A stretch of 64,000 bases of DNA, taken from Theocolax elegans. Its lineage: Eukaryota; Arthropoda; Insecta; Hymenoptera; Cerocephalidae. Shown one piece after another: positions 10,216-22,584 of this stretch. A program made the position numbers and the translations under genes. The number at the start of each line of letters is the position of its first letter. Position 1 is the stretch's first letter. Under the pieces are notes generated by a model. The model searched no databases, was not told the origin of the DNA, and saw nothing but the letters and a program-made list of their open reading frames with translations. The DNA lies in contig CM047426.1 in the NCBI GenBank assembly GCA_026168455.1, positions 77,093,986-77,157,985 of the forward strand, written 5' to 3'.

Positions 10216-11735
10216 TCAAAGTTGACATTTTAGCACTTTTTTGCATTATATGCCCATTTTCATGAATTTTTAACTCCCAGGGGATGCATTTTTCACTAAA
10301 TACATAAGTATAACTTTTTTTTTAAAATGTTCCGAACTTTTCATTAAAAATACTTTTAAAGACATAAATGTATGATGTCACACTCTTGTAAGCCATTTAA
10401 ACCTTAAATAGTGAAAATCAGCAATTCTGCTCCGGACTCTGGTAACCTAATACTGTCTAAAAGATGTCTTTTTATAGTCAGAAACTGCCTAAAAATTTCC
10501 AGAGTGGGTCTAAATCATTAAGATCACTTATGGTCAAAATATCCGGGAAAAGTGCCCGAAATATTAATAGAAATGTATATTTGTTGCCTTATAACGATGA
10601 ATCTATTAGCATGATCATTGCAAAAAAATTTGTGCACTTACCTTAGAGTGGTAGAAAAGTATCTCCACTTGTTTCAGTATCCATCTGATCCCCTGTAAGC
10701 TGCTAAAAATACAAATATTATTATACCAATGTAAAAAATTAATTTTTAAACATTTATAATGCTGAATTTTAAGTTTTACATCCCTTACAAGGATTATAAT
10801 ACTAATCTGAAGGATTACTATAAATATATAAACATCATTATTACAATAACTGAATATACGTATTTAATACAAAAGATATATAAATAAATCGGATATATAA
10901 TTATAATGAATAATATGTTAACTTGACAGTGACAAGTTTGTGAAATCTAAACAATGTATTGCTGAATAATAATAATAATAATGTTGATACTTTTATAGTA
11001 ATCCTTCAGATTAGTATTATAATTCTTGTAAGGGATGTAAAACTAAAAATCCAGCATTATAAATGTTTAAAAAATAAATTTTATAATTTTATAATAATAT
11101 TTGTATTTTTAGCAGCTTACAGGGGATTAGATGGATACTAAAACAAGTGGAGATACTTTTCTACCATTCCAATGTAAGTGCATAAATTTTTTTGCAATGA
11201 TCATGCTACTAGATTCATCGTTATAAAGCAACAAATATACATTTCTATTAATATTTCGGGCACTTTTCCCGGATATTTTGACCATAAGTGATCTTAATGA
11301 TTTAGACCCACTCTGCAAATTTTTAGGCAGTTTCTGACTATAAAAGACATCTTTTAGACAGTATTAGGTTACCAGAGTCCGGAGCAGAATTGCTGATTTT
11401 CACTATTTAAGGTTTAAATGGCTTACAAGAGTGTGGCAGCATACATTTATGTCTTTAAAAGTATTTTTAATGAAAATATCGGAAAATTTTACAAAAAAAG
11501 TCATACTTATGTTTTTAGTGAAAAATGCATCCCCTGGGAGCTACAAATTCATGAAAATGGGCATATAATGCAAAAAAGTGCTAAAATGTCAACTTTGACT
11601 CTCTGTAACTTAAAATAATGGCCCAGAAAAAATCTGAAAAAATTCAGGAGAACTACTGGATACCTCTAAAACATACTCCCACAGTTATAGCAATATTTAT
11701 TTTTTTCATCTTCGATGTCACAGAGAACCACCCAT
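10214..11735. mobile_element. Foldback element, left-truncated copy
   Basis: The right end matches the terminal repeat of the element at 25861-27494 (CACAGAGAACCACCCAT followed by (TA)n). The left end lacks about 115 bp and starts inside the arm, fused to the LTR fragment. Arms of about 500-600 bp are inverted copies around a central AT-rich loop (about 10790-11060). The loop is in the opposite orientation to the loop of the other copy. The short frames in the arms are mirror images and not genes. It is non-autonomous. Confidence 0.85.
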
Positions 11736-12119
11736 ATATATATATATAAAAGTGTGTGTGCGCGCGCACGTGAGTGTGCACGGCTGAATATTTATTTAAT
11801 ACTTCAAAATTAGTTTTGCAAGAATGCATAATATATGTATTTTTTCCATGCACAAAAAAAAGTTATGAGTGTAATTTGAAAGAATGTGTATTAGTTTACT
11901 CATTCCTAATGATAAAACTCATAAAATTTTTAAATGTGTACTCAATGATAATAACGGATCTAAAATTTAATGCTTTAAATGTATATGCAAAATTATTTGA
12001 AGATAAGATAAATATTAATCAAGTAAATCATACACTTTTCTAAACATCAATATGATATATACAATAAGTTAAAAATTAAATACATTAATTATTGCATTTT
12101 TAAGATAATTCTATTATAA
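11736..12119. other. AT-rich spacer with (TA)/(GT) run
   Basis: A short TATA/GTGT/CGCG microsatellite (11736-11780), then AT-rich DNA with no supported gene. Confidence 0.4.
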
Positions 12120-12520
12120 AGAGTAATGGCAAAAGAAAATTCAAATTTTGACAGTGGCAATATAAAAACAGAATTACATTTGAAAAGATTTTCAAAAACT
12201 ATTAATTTAGGAATATTTAATTTAAATATTTTTTAAATTAATATTTCAAACTTGTATGGATATATCAGTGAGTAGTTTATGTATATTTATAGAAAACAAT
12301 ATTTTAAGTAAACACGTATGTATTTATTAGAAACAGAAGGTTTTTTAAGGAATGAATTTGATTATAATAATCAAAATAAATATATGGGCTCAGTAACTAA
12401 AGGAAAAAATAAATTGGATATAATTATGGATTAAAACGCAAATTTTGAAAGAGGGTGCAAATGACGAATTACGGGAGAAATGGAAGAAACAAGTTTTGAT
12501 TTATATGCCACTAAAATTAT
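12120..12520 (+). pseudogene. Unidentified coding relic shared with 60390-60720
   Basis: This segment is a diverged inverted copy of 60390-60720. The shared parts read as protein in both: an ELHLK.FSK segment, then after a short AT-rich gap ETEG(F/Y)LRNEF followed by NNQNKY.GS. Substitutions often keep the amino acid, and indels are few inside these blocks, so a once-coding origin is likely. A later frame (WIKTQILKEGANDELREKWKKQ, about 12430-12500) also looks coding. The family is not recognised. Confidence 0.4.
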
Positions 12521-13740
12521 ATAAATAGTTCTTTAAAATTAATACAAAAATTTATTTATTTAAGAAGAAAGTTATATTTCTCAAAAAGTACAAAATATTA
12601 ATGAAATATAAAATTTTTGGCGAGGATCCTTCGTCATTAAATAAATTAATTTTAGGAGGTAAAGTTTTATTCCTATCCGTTTTAAATAATTCAAAATTTT
12701 AATAAGATTTACTAAATACTACAATTAAGTATATGCACTTTACTATTTTTGGTAAGTTAATTTTTTATTAATATTTATAACTAGCTAAAATCCTCACTCG
12801 CTCACGCTCGCTCGCTGAAAAATCATTATCTAATAGATAATATTAAATTAAACTAAAAAATATTTTATTATTTAACTACATTCAATTATTATTTATTAAA
12901 TTGTATCCATATAGATTTATTATCATGTGTACAATAATTAATGAATTTATTATTATTATACGATGAATTAAAATGATAATAATAAAAAAATTGAAATTAT
13001 CTATAAAAATAATTATTTTTGTATGAAATAGAGTTTAATTATTATTGCAATAGCACTTTTCATAAAGGAATTATTATTGATTTTTTATTGTCATGTGATA
13101 TGTATACATCCTTTGCAAATAATTGTTTTATTTATTTAGCAGTACTTATTAATTTGTGTGTTATTGGTAATTTGGTAATAGCAATTTTTATATACTGAGA
13201 AAAATATTATAATATATATTAAAATAATCTATATTAAAAATTACTATATTGTATAGGGAAAGTGTGACATCTCAGCAATATAATAATTTTTGCTATATTA
13301 TATAGTAAAATTTAGATATAATATCTTTTGATATCCAATATCGTAATTTTTGATATTCAATATAGTAATTTTTATTATATAAGTCAGCAAATTTTATTAT
13401 TCAATCTGGTATTTTTTAAATGCAAATTTAAGGTAGAAAAAATGAATTATATTTTGTTTTTAATTAATTCGAAATAGAATGTATATATTGGGGGAATTCC
13501 TTTTGTCAATTAAGTACTACAGAAACATTTAATATTTGGAGATTTAATTATATACTATTCTTACGCAGTTAATCGCAATTTTTATTCACTCGCATATATT
13601 TATTCATGACACTTATTAGTCACAAACTTAAATATTATTTCAATCGCTATCATTGCAATACGCTGAACGGAAGATACATTTTCGCATAATAATTAAATAT
13701 CTTGTTGTTTCATATATAATAGTTGACACATTTTTGAGCA
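12521..13740. other. AT-rich DNA, no gene recognised
   Basis: Very AT-rich, with short repeats such as ATATAGTAATTTT near 13200-13400 and a CTCGCTCACGCTCGCTCGCTG patch at about 12795. Nothing else is supported. Confidence 0.4.
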
Positions 13741-14276
13741 TTTGCGAGAAGAACTGGAAAAATAGAAAATTTTATACACGCCACCTATTGGACGAATGGA
13801 GTAATTAGAATAGCCTTAAATTAAAAAGTCGTCTCAAAACAAGAGAATACTGAAAAAGAAATGAACGTATACGCGTATATAAAATATTTCTACAATACTT
13901 ATTATACAAATTTTAATATATGTAGTATATACATTACACTATATATGATGTAAGAACTTTTGTTATTTTGATATTAAAATTTGCTATTTACGTAAGATTG
14001 ATTATAACAATACATATTAAATATTGTAAAACTTTATTTTATAAATTTTATAAAATAAATAAATATAGTATAAATATTTTAATAATTTTTGTCTATATAT
14101 ATAACTAATTTATATAAAAACTCAACCAAATAATTAAATATTGATCATACATATATAATTATATTTTATTTATATATTAGCTAGTTTATATTAATATGTA
14201 TTATGGTATTTATAGTATTTATGGTATTTATATTATTTATATTATTCTATTACTATTTATTATTATTTTTATTATT
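13741..14276 (+). repeat. Long repeat preceding the satellite, copy 1
   Basis: Starting at 'AACTGGAAAAATAGAAAATTTTATACACG', this block recurs at 16026-16212 plus 16988-17362, where a foldback element splits it. It ends in TATTTATAGTATTTATGG-type short repeats and leads directly into satellite monomers in both places. It preserves the unoccupied version of the foldback insertion site at about 13935-13950. Confidence 0.85.
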
Positions 14277-14460
14277 ATCTACTGGAACGCAGATTACGAA
14301 ATTAAAAAAAAAAATTAATTTCTTTCTGTAGATGATGTCCAGGTCCCTTATGTTACCTCCAGATCATCGCGGCATCATCTACTAGAACAAACATTACGAA
14401 ATTAAAAAAAAATATTCCCTTCCTGTTGATGATGTCCAGTCCTTCATGTTACCTTCACTT
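14277..14460 (+). repeat. Satellite, first two monomers
   Basis: Two monomers of the ~93-96-bp satellite (ACTGGAA...ATTACGAAATTAAAAAAAAA...GATGATGTCCAG). They belong to the family described for the main array. Confidence 0.8.
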
Positions 14461-14879
14461 ATAACTGATCGAGATAAACAAATAAATAATCGAGTTAAAT
14501 AATCGAGGTTTTTTTATAAAAAAGTTAAGCATTATTCTAATTAATCCGTGTGGTTTCGCGAACACTTTCATTAAAAAAAATTCGTTTTTTCAAAAATTCA
14601 AGAGAGATAAGAAGAGTTAAAAAATAAAAAGTCTGCCTGTACGGACGTACGAACGTACGCTCAGACTTAAACTTTTAAACCATTCAAAAATTAATTAAAT
14701 ACCTATAAAAAATTCAAGCACTATGTCCAATTATTCCTTTGGGTGCCGCGATCATATTGAATTAAAAAAAAATAATTTTTATAAACTATTTAAAAAAATA
14801 TAACATAATTTATACTTAAATCGTCATGTCGACAGTATAAAATTTTAATATAATGTGGATGGATGTGGATGTGGATAAT
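14461..14879 (+). repeat. Satellite-terminating repeat, copy 1
   Basis: An AT-rich block beginning 'TAACTGATCGAGATAAACAAATAAATAATCG' with a short palindromic run ACGGACGTACGAACGTACG. Related copies follow the satellite at 15838-16020 (partial) and 20760-21180, so it marks the end of each array segment. Confidence 0.75.
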
Positions 14880-15837
14880 ATCATTTAATATCTACTTAAT
14901 TAGTTAGGGCCTATTACGAAACCAAAAAAAAAATTTCTTGCTGTAGATGATTTCCAGATCCCTACTGTTACCTTCTGGTCATCGGGGCAATATCTACTGA
15001 AAGACCTATTAGGAATAAAAAAAAAATTTTCTTCCTGTTGAAGATGTCCAGGTCACTAATTTTACGTCCAGGTCATCGGGGCAACATATACTGGACGGCA
15101 TATTACAAAATAAAAAAAAATAATTTTCTACCTGTAAAAGATGTCCAGGTCGGTAATGTTACCTCCAGGTCAACTGGGCATCATCTACTGAAAGACCTAT
15201 TACGAAATCAAAAAAAAAATTTTTTGAGCCTGTAGAAGAAGTCCAGATCGGTAATGTTACCTTCAGGTCATCGGGGCAACATTTAGAGAAAGACTTATTA
15301 CGAAATAAAAAAAAAAATTTTCTTCCTATAGAGGATGTCTAGGTCCCTACTGTTACCTCCAGGTCATCGGGGAAATATCTACTGAAAGACCTATTACGTA
15401 AAAAAAAAAAATTTTCTTCCTGTAGAAGATGTCCAAGTCGATAATGTTACCTCCAGGTCATTGGGGAAATATCTACTGAAAGACCTATTACGTAAAAAAA
15501 AAAAAAAATTTTTCTTCCTGTAGAAGACGTCCAGGTCCCTACTGTTATCTCCAGGTCGACGGGGCATCATCTACTGGAAGGCCTATTACGATACCAAAAA
15601 AAAAATTTTCTTCCTGTAGATGATGTCCAGGTCGGTAATGTTACCTCCAGGTCATCGGGGCAACTCCTATTGAAAGACTTCTTACGATATCAAAAAAAAA
15701 AAATTTTTTCCTGTAAAAGTTGTCCAGGTCCCTACTGTTACCTCCAGGTCGACGGGGCATCATCTACTGGAACCCATATTACGAAATTAAAAAAAAAATA
15801 TTCCCTTCCTGTTGATGATGTTCAGTCATAATGTTAT
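14880..15837 (+). repeat. Satellite array segment, ~189-bp dimeric unit
   Basis: About ten monomers, each with GATGTCCAGGTC, GTTACCTCCAGGTC and an A8-A14 tract. Two monomer types alternate: one ends ATCGGGGAAATATCTACTGAAAG, the other GACGGGGCATCATCTACTGGAAG. Confidence 0.9.
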
Positions 15838-16212
15838 CTTCAGTTATAACTGATCGAGATAAACAAATAAATAATCGTTTTAAATAATCGAGGTTAAACC
15901 ATTTAAAAAAGTAATTAAACAACTATAAAAAAGTTAAACACTATTACTAATTAATCCGTGTGGTTCCGCGATCACTTTCATTAAATAAAATTCATTTTTT
16001 CGAAATCCAAGAGAGATATAAGAACTGGAAAAATAGAAAATTTTATACACGTCACCTATTGGACGAATGGAGTAATTAGAATAGCCTTAAATTAAAAAGT
16101 CGTCTCAAAACAATTAAATACTGAAAAAGAAATGAACATATACGCGTATATAAAATATTTCTACAATACTTATACAAATTTTAATATATGTAGTATATAC
16201 ATTTCACTATAT
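15838..16212 (+). repeat. Satellite-terminating repeat and pre-satellite repeat, copy 2 (left part)
   Basis: A short copy of the terminating block (15838-16020) is joined directly to copy 2 of the pre-satellite block (from 16026). It continues until the foldback element at 16213. Confidence 0.75.
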
Positions 16213-16988
16213 CGTCGGCTGAGTGGAAGAACAGTCTATCTCGGAACTTGCTTGGAAAACGCCCTATCTCGCGATCTGCTTGGAAAACGCCCTATCTCGG
16301 AACTTGCTTGGAAAACGCCCTATCTCGGAACTCGCTTGGAAAACGTCCTATCTCGCGTTCCGCTTGAAAAACGCCCTATCTCGCGCCTCGGTTGAAGAAC
16401 GCCCTATCTCAAATGAAATTTTTCGCTTTCAAATTTTGTAGTGGCACCTGCACTGTGCAACTTAAAAATACGGTCTTTCTAATTAAAATAAATTAATTAG
16501 TAAAGTGTTTAAAATTCGGAAAAAAATTGTTTAGGCGGCATCGGGACTCCTCAGAGAAAGAGAGACTTCTCTGACTTTATCTGTCTATCAGCGGCGATGT
16601 ATCGAGTACTTATTATATTAGCCGACCTGTGTGCAATTTAAAAAATGTTTTAAGTTAATAAAGGTTAAAAAAAAAGTTGAGAGTACGGAGATTTTTAAGC
16701 TTAGAATTTTTAAGTTGCGTAGTGCTGCCACTACAAAATTTGAAAGCGAAAAATTTCATTTGAGATAGGGCGTTCTTCAACCGAGGCGCGAGATAGGGCG
16801 TTTTCCAAGCGGATCGCGAGATAGGGCGTTTTTCAAGCAAGTTCCGAGATAGGGCGTTTTCCAAGCAAGTTCCGAGATAGGGCGTTTTCTAAGCAGATCG
16901 CGAGATAAGGCTTTTTCCAAGCAGATCGCGAGATAGGGCGTTTTCCAAGCAAGTTCCGAGATAGACTGTTCTTCCACTCAGCCGACGA
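16213..16988. mobile_element. Foldback element with iterated 'CGCCCTATCTCG' arms
   Basis: Ends are inverted repeats (CGTCGGCTGAGTGGAAGAAC at the left and its complement at the right). Each arm is about 200-250 bp of direct repeats of ~28 bp (CGCCCTATCTCG + GAACTTGCTTGGAAAA or CGATCTGCTTGGAAAA), inverted between arms. The ~300-bp loop (16440-16735) is unrelated. The empty site survives in the sister repeat at about 13940. Comparison gives a TA or ATAT duplication, ambiguous because the target is an AT run. No transposase is encoded. Confidence 0.9.
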
Positions 16989-17362
16989 TATATGATGTAA
17001 GAACATTTGTTATTTTGATATTAAAATTTGCTATTTACGTAAGATTGATTATAATAATACATATTAAATATTGTAAAACTCTATTTTATAAATTTTATAA
17101 AATAAATAAATATAGTATAAATATTTTAATAATTTTTGTCTATATATATATAACTAATTTATATAAAAACTCAACCAAATAATTAAATTTTGATCATACA
17201 TATATAATTATATTTTATTTATATATTAGGTAGTTTATATTATTATGTATTATGGTATTTATAGTATTTATGGTATTTATAGTATTTATGGTATTTATAG
17301 TATTTATGGTATTTATATTATTTATATTATTTTATTACTATTTATTATTATTTTTATTATTA
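16989..17362 (+). repeat. Pre-satellite repeat, copy 2 (right part)
   Basis: Continues the block broken at 16212. It matches 13945-14276, with an expanded TATTTATAGTATTTATGG run (about 17255-17320). Confidence 0.85.
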
Positions 17363-20300
17363 TCTACTGGAAAGCATATTACGAAATAAAAAAAAAAATT
17401 TTCTTCCTGTAGAAGATGTCCAGGTCGGTAATGTAACCTCCAGGTCATCGGGGAAATATCTACTGAAAGCCCTATTACGTAAAAAAAAAATTTTTCTTCC
17501 TGTTGAAGATGTCAAGGTCCCTACTGTTACCTCCAGGTCGACGGGGCATCATCTACTGGAAGGCCTATTATGAACCCAAAAAAAAATTTTTGAGCCTGTA
17601 GAAGATGTCCAGGTCGGTAATGTTACCTCCAGGTCATCGGGGAAATATCTACTGAAAGCCCTATTACGTAAAAAAAAAATTTTTCTTCCTGTTGAAGATG
17701 TCAAGGTCCCTACTGTTACCTCCAGGTCGACGGGGCATCATCTACTGGAAGGCCTATTATGAAACCAAAAAAAAATTTTTGAGCCTGTAGAAGATGTTCA
17801 GATCGGTAATGTTACCTCCAGGTCATCGGGGAAATATCTAATAAAAGACCTATTACGTAAAAAAAAAAATTTTCTTCCTGTTGAAGATGTCAAGGTCCCT
17901 ACTGTTACCTCCAGGTCGACGGGGATCATCTACTGGAAGGCCTATATGAAACCAAAAAAAAATTTTTCTTCCTGTAGAAGATGTCCAGGTCGGTAATGTT
18001 ACCTCCAGGTCATCGGGGAAATATATACTGAAAGCCCTATTACGTAAAAAAAAAAATTTTCTTCCTGTAGAAGATGTCTAGGTCCCTACTGTTACCTCCA
18101 GGTCGACGGGGCATCATCTACTGGAAGGCCTATTATGAACCCAAAAAAAAATTTTTTGAGCTGTAGAAGATGTCCAGGTCGATAATGTTACCTCCAGGTC
18201 ATCGGGGAAATATCTACTGAAAGCCCTATTACGTAAAAAAAAAATTTTTCTTCCTGTGAAGATGTCAAGGTCCCTACTGTTACCTCCAGGTCGACGGGGC
18301 ATCATCTACTGGAAGGCCTATTATGAACCCAAAAAAAAATTTTTGAGCCTGTAGAAGATGTCCAGGTCGGTAATGTTACCTCCAGGTCATCGGGGAAATA
18401 TCTACTGAAAGCCCTATTACGTAAAAAAAAAAATTTTCTTCCTGTTGAAGATGTCAAGGTCCCTACTGTTACCTCCAGGTCGACGGGGATCATCTACTGG
18501 AAGGCCTATATGAAACCAAAAAAAAATTTTTGAGCCTGTAGAAGATGTTCAGATCGGTAATGTTACCTCCAGGTCATCGGGGCAACATTTAGAGAAGACT
18601 TATTACGAAATAAAAAAAAAATTTTCTTCCTGTAGAAGATGTCCAGGTCTGTAATGTCACCTTCAGGTCATCGGGAAAATATCTACTGAAAGCCCTATTA
18701 CGTAAAAAAAAAAAAAATTTTCTTCCTGTAGAAGATGTCTAGGTCCCTACTGTTACCTCCAGGTCGACGGGGCATCATCTACTGGAAGGCCTATATGAAA
18801 CCAAAAAAAAATTTTTGAGCCTGTAGAAGATGTCCAGGTCGGTAATGTTACCTCCAGGTCATCGGGGAAATATCTACTGAAAGCCCTATTACGTAAAAAA
18901 AAAATTTTTCTTCCTGTTGAAGATGTCAAGGTCCCTACTGTTACCTCCAGGTCGACGGGGCATCATCTACTGGAAGGCCTATTATGAAACCAAAAAAAAA
19001 TTTTTGAGCCTGTAGAAGATGTCCAGGTCGGTAATGTTACCTCCAGGTCATCGGGGAAATATATACTGAAAGCCCTATTACGTAAAAAAAAAATTTTTCT
19101 TCCTGTTGAAGATGTCAAGGTCCCTACTGTTACCTCCAGGTCGACGGGGCATCATCTACTGGAAGGCCTATTATGAACCCAAAAAAAAATTTTTGAGCCT
19201 GTAGAAGATGTCCAGGTCGGTAATGTTACCTCCAGGTCATCGGGGAAATATCTACTGAAAGCCCTATTACGTAAAAAAAAAAATTTTTCTTCCTGTTGAA
19301 GATGTCAAGGTCCCTACTGTTACCTCCAGGTCGACGGGGCATCATCTACTGGAAGGCCTATTATGAAACCAAAAAAAAATTTTTGAGCCTGTAGAAGATG
19401 TTCAGATCGGTAATGTTACCTCCAGGTCATCGGGGCAACATTTAGAGAAAGACTTATTACGAAATAAAAAAAAAAATTTTCTTCCTGTAGAAGATGTCCA
19501 GGTCTGTAATGTCACCTCCAGGTCATCGGGAAAATATCTACTGAAATACCTATTAAGTAATAAAAAAAAAATTTTTTCTTCCTGTAGAAGATGTCTAGGT
19601 CCCTACTGTTACCTCCATGTCGACGGAGCATCATCTACTGGAAGGCCTATTACGATACCAAAAAAAAAATTTTCTTCCTGTAGATGATGTCCAGGTCGGT
19701 AATGTTACCTCCAGGTCAACCGGGCAACTCCTACTGTAAGACTTATTACGATATCAAAAAAAAAAATTTTCTTCCTGTAGAAGATGTCCAGGTCGGTAAT
19801 GTTACCTCCAGGTCATCGGGGAAATATATACTGAAAGCCCTATTACGTAAAAAAAAAATTTTTTCTTCCTGTAGAAGATGTCCAGGTCGATAATGTTACC
19901 TCCAGGTCATCGGGGCAACATTTAGAGAAAGACTTATTACGATCTTCCTGTAAGGGTCGATAATGTTACCTCCAGGTCATCGGGGCAACATTTAGAGAAA
20001 GACTTATTACGAAATAAAAAAAAATTTTTATAGACGTCTAGGTCCCTACTGTTACCTCCAAGTCGACGGGGCATCATCTACTGGAAAGCATATTACGAAA
20101 TAAAAAAAAAAATTTTTTTTTCCTGTAGAAGATGTCCAGGTTGATAATGTTACCTCCAGGTAATCGGGGAAATATCTAATAAAAGACCTATTACGTAAAA
20201 AAAAAAAAAATTTTCTTCCTGTTGAAGATGTCTAGGTCCCTACTGTTACCTCCAGGTCGACGGGGCATCATCTGCTGGAAGGCCTATTATGAAACCAAAA

Positions 20301-20760
20301 AAAAAATTTTTTGAGCCTGTAGAAGAAGTCCAGATCGGTAATGTTACCTCCAGGTCATCGGGGCAACATTTAGAGAAAGACTTATTACGAAATAAAAAAA
20401 AAATTTTCTTCCTATAGAGGATGTCTAGGTCCCTACTGTTACCTCCAGGTCATCGGGGAAATATCTACTGAAAGACCTATTACGTAAAAAAAAAAAAATT
20501 TTCTTCCTGTAGAAGATGTCCAAGTCGATAATGTTACCTCCAGGTCATTGGGGAAATATCTACTGAAAGACCTATTACGTAAAAAAAAAAAAAAAATTTT
20601 TCTTCCTGTAGAAGATGTCTAGGTCCCTACTGCTACCTCCAGGTCGACGGGGCATCATCTACTGGAAGGCATATTTCGAAATTAAAAAAGAAAATATTCC
20701 CTTATATATTAAATATTCCCATATATTTTTTGATGATGTCCAGTCCTTAATGTTATCTTC
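17363..20760 (+). repeat. Main satellite array, dimeric higher-order repeat
   Basis: About 35 monomers of 93-96 bp. Spacing of the TGTTACCTCC motif is 93 then 96 (17621, 17714, 17810, 17903), so the repeating unit is a dimer of about 189 bp. Type A: GGTCGGTAATGTTACCTCC, ATCGGGGAAATATCTACTGAAAG. Type B: GGTCCCTACTGTTACC, GACGGGG(C)ATCATCTACTGGAAG. A third variant (GGGGCAACATTTAGAGAAAGAC) appears near 18580, 19430, 19910 and 20360. Every monomer has an A-tract followed by TTTTCTTCC or TTTTTGAGCC. All apparent ORFs here are satellite noise. Confidence 0.93.
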
Positions 20761-21373
20761 AGTTATAACTAATCAACTATAAAAAAGTAAAAAAAGTAAA
20801 TAAAAAAGTTATTAAACACCCATAAAAAAGTTAAGCACTATTTCTAATTAATCCGTGTAGTTCCGCGATCACTTTCATTAAAAAAAATTCATTTTTTCGA
20901 AAATCCAAGTGAGATATAAGAAGAGTTGAAAAATAAAAAGCCGCCTGTACGGATGTACGGACGTACGGACGTACGCTCAGACTTAAACTTTAAAACCAAT
21001 AAAAAATTAATTAAATACCTATAAAAAAGTCAAACACTATGTCTAATTATTCCTTTGGGTGCCGCGATCATATTGAATTAAAAAAAAATAAATTTTACAA
21101 ACAATTTAAAAAAATATAATATAATTTATACTTAAATCGTCATTTTGACAGTATAAAATTTTAATATAATGTGGATTATTAGAATATAAATTTAAGCTTT
21201 ATAAGAATTCATATAGTTTAAAATCTACAGTTAACATTTAATATGTCTCTATTATTTTTATTATGTTTATTCTGATTTCATTACACTAGAGTTTGGTAAA
21301 AACTTTTATTTATAAATTATAATCGTAAATTAAATTTTTGGTATAAAACCCAATGCATTATAACAGTACCTCC
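20761..21373 (+). repeat. Satellite-terminating repeat, copy 3, and AT-rich spacer
   Basis: Matches 14461-14860, including the ACGGACGTACGGACGTACG run (about 20955) and 'CTTTGGGTGCCGCGATCATATTGAATT'. From about 21190 it is unique AT-rich DNA up to the composite repeat. Confidence 0.75.
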
Positions 21374-21568
21374 AAGGATGTATATTAAGCTGGCGTAGCC
21401 ACTTCATAAGACCACGCCGGGAACTACCCCTCTATTTGTTGCTAATTTGTTGCTAATTTGTTGCTACAAAAGCGATTTTGTTGCTACTGCCGTTTCCGAG
21501 AAACGATGGGTACACTACCTTAATATTAAGCTAGCATAGCCACTACCTGTAACTTTTTACCTAATTAA
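21374..21568 (+). repeat. Composite repeat A, left segment
   Basis: This is the inverted counterpart of 59211-59403. It begins GGATGTATATTAAGCTGGCGTAGCC and contains 12-bp tandem copies of TTGTTGCTAATT. It is cut at a TTAA by the 3.86-kb transposon and resumes at 25433. The element class of repeat A is unknown. Confidence 0.85.
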
Positions 21569-21780
21569 GGGGTCAAGCCTGGGTTAAATGTTTTCAATAA
21601 ATAAATAATTATTATTAGAATAATTTTTTTTTTTTTTAATTCTTCTCACATATTAATTTTTTTTACATAATATATATGTATTATACATTATATTTGTCAA
21701 TATAAAAAATGTTTATAATGCATTTTTAATCCTGGTTATTAAACTTATAATGATATTAAAAAATTGATCAATTTTTACAG

Positions 21781-22091
21781 TTGCCGCAGGATATTGAAGC
21801 ACTAAATGCATCTTTTAATGTCTAATAAGGCTTAAAATGTTCATGGAACATATGTTTACAGACTTACGTTTTTCCTTTTCTGAAAAAAAATTAATAACTA
21901 TGTATTAAATATAAAAGTTGATAATAATAAGAAAAATAGTGAATGTTATGTACGTATACGTACATAACATTCACCTAAAACTTATCTTTTTGAAAATTGG
22001 GCAACATAAGTCCGTAGAAATATATATTTTAAAAGTTTCCCCAAAATTTCAAAGTGATTCATCAACCTGGCTCTGAGATATCCTGCGGCAA
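21781..22091. mobile_element. Hairpin MITE nested in the Kolobok-type element
   Basis: The 14-bp TTGCCGCAGGATAT at 21781-21794 recurs inverted at 22078-22091, and the interior is partly self-complementary. A perfect 36-bp palindrome lies at 21939-21974, centred near 21956. No ORF is supported. Target duplications were not resolved. Confidence 0.6.
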
Positions 22092-22584
22092 GTAAGCTAA
22101 AATCATTAAAAAACCATTAATGAGATAAATGCATTTAAAGTTTCACTTATTAGATTTAAAGTTTTACTTATTTTATAATTCTAATACCATATTCTTTAGG
22201 TATCATACAATTTGTATGTCTAATCTTAATAATATGTATATTTAATAGGTTTATAGTGACTTTTTTCTGGTTTTATTAATATAATACTCAGTATATTTTT
22301 TTAATATACATGTATTATCTAAAATAACAGAAAGTCAACTTCAAGAATCAGTTTCTTTATAAAAAGAGGAATAAAATTTTTTAAAACTAAAAGAATACTT
22401 AGCTATTATTGAATATTAATACATGATTATTTTATATATAGTTTATGACTATTTTATATAATAATATTTATACTATGATTATTATATTATATTATATGAT
22501 TATAATTTTTATTATAAGCATTAAATTTAATTAAAAGTATGTAAAGAATGCAGTAAAAACAAATACTGTTTGGCAGTTGTGTAC

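Noticed and set aside
10464..11618. Small proteins in foldback arms (also 25978-27377)
   Set aside because: They are mirror copies on opposite strands of inverted arms, vary in length between copies, and have no family resemblance.
16132..16441. Proteins with LGKRPISELAWKTPYL repeats
   Set aside because: They are translations of the 28-bp DNA repeats in the foldback arms, present in several frames on both strands.
14277..20760. CRISPR array or coding genes in the repeats
   Set aside because: Monomers are directly adjacent with no unique spacers, are A-tract rich, and belong to a eukaryotic satellite. The frames (for example LPVEDVQVGNVTSRS) are repeats of one monomer.
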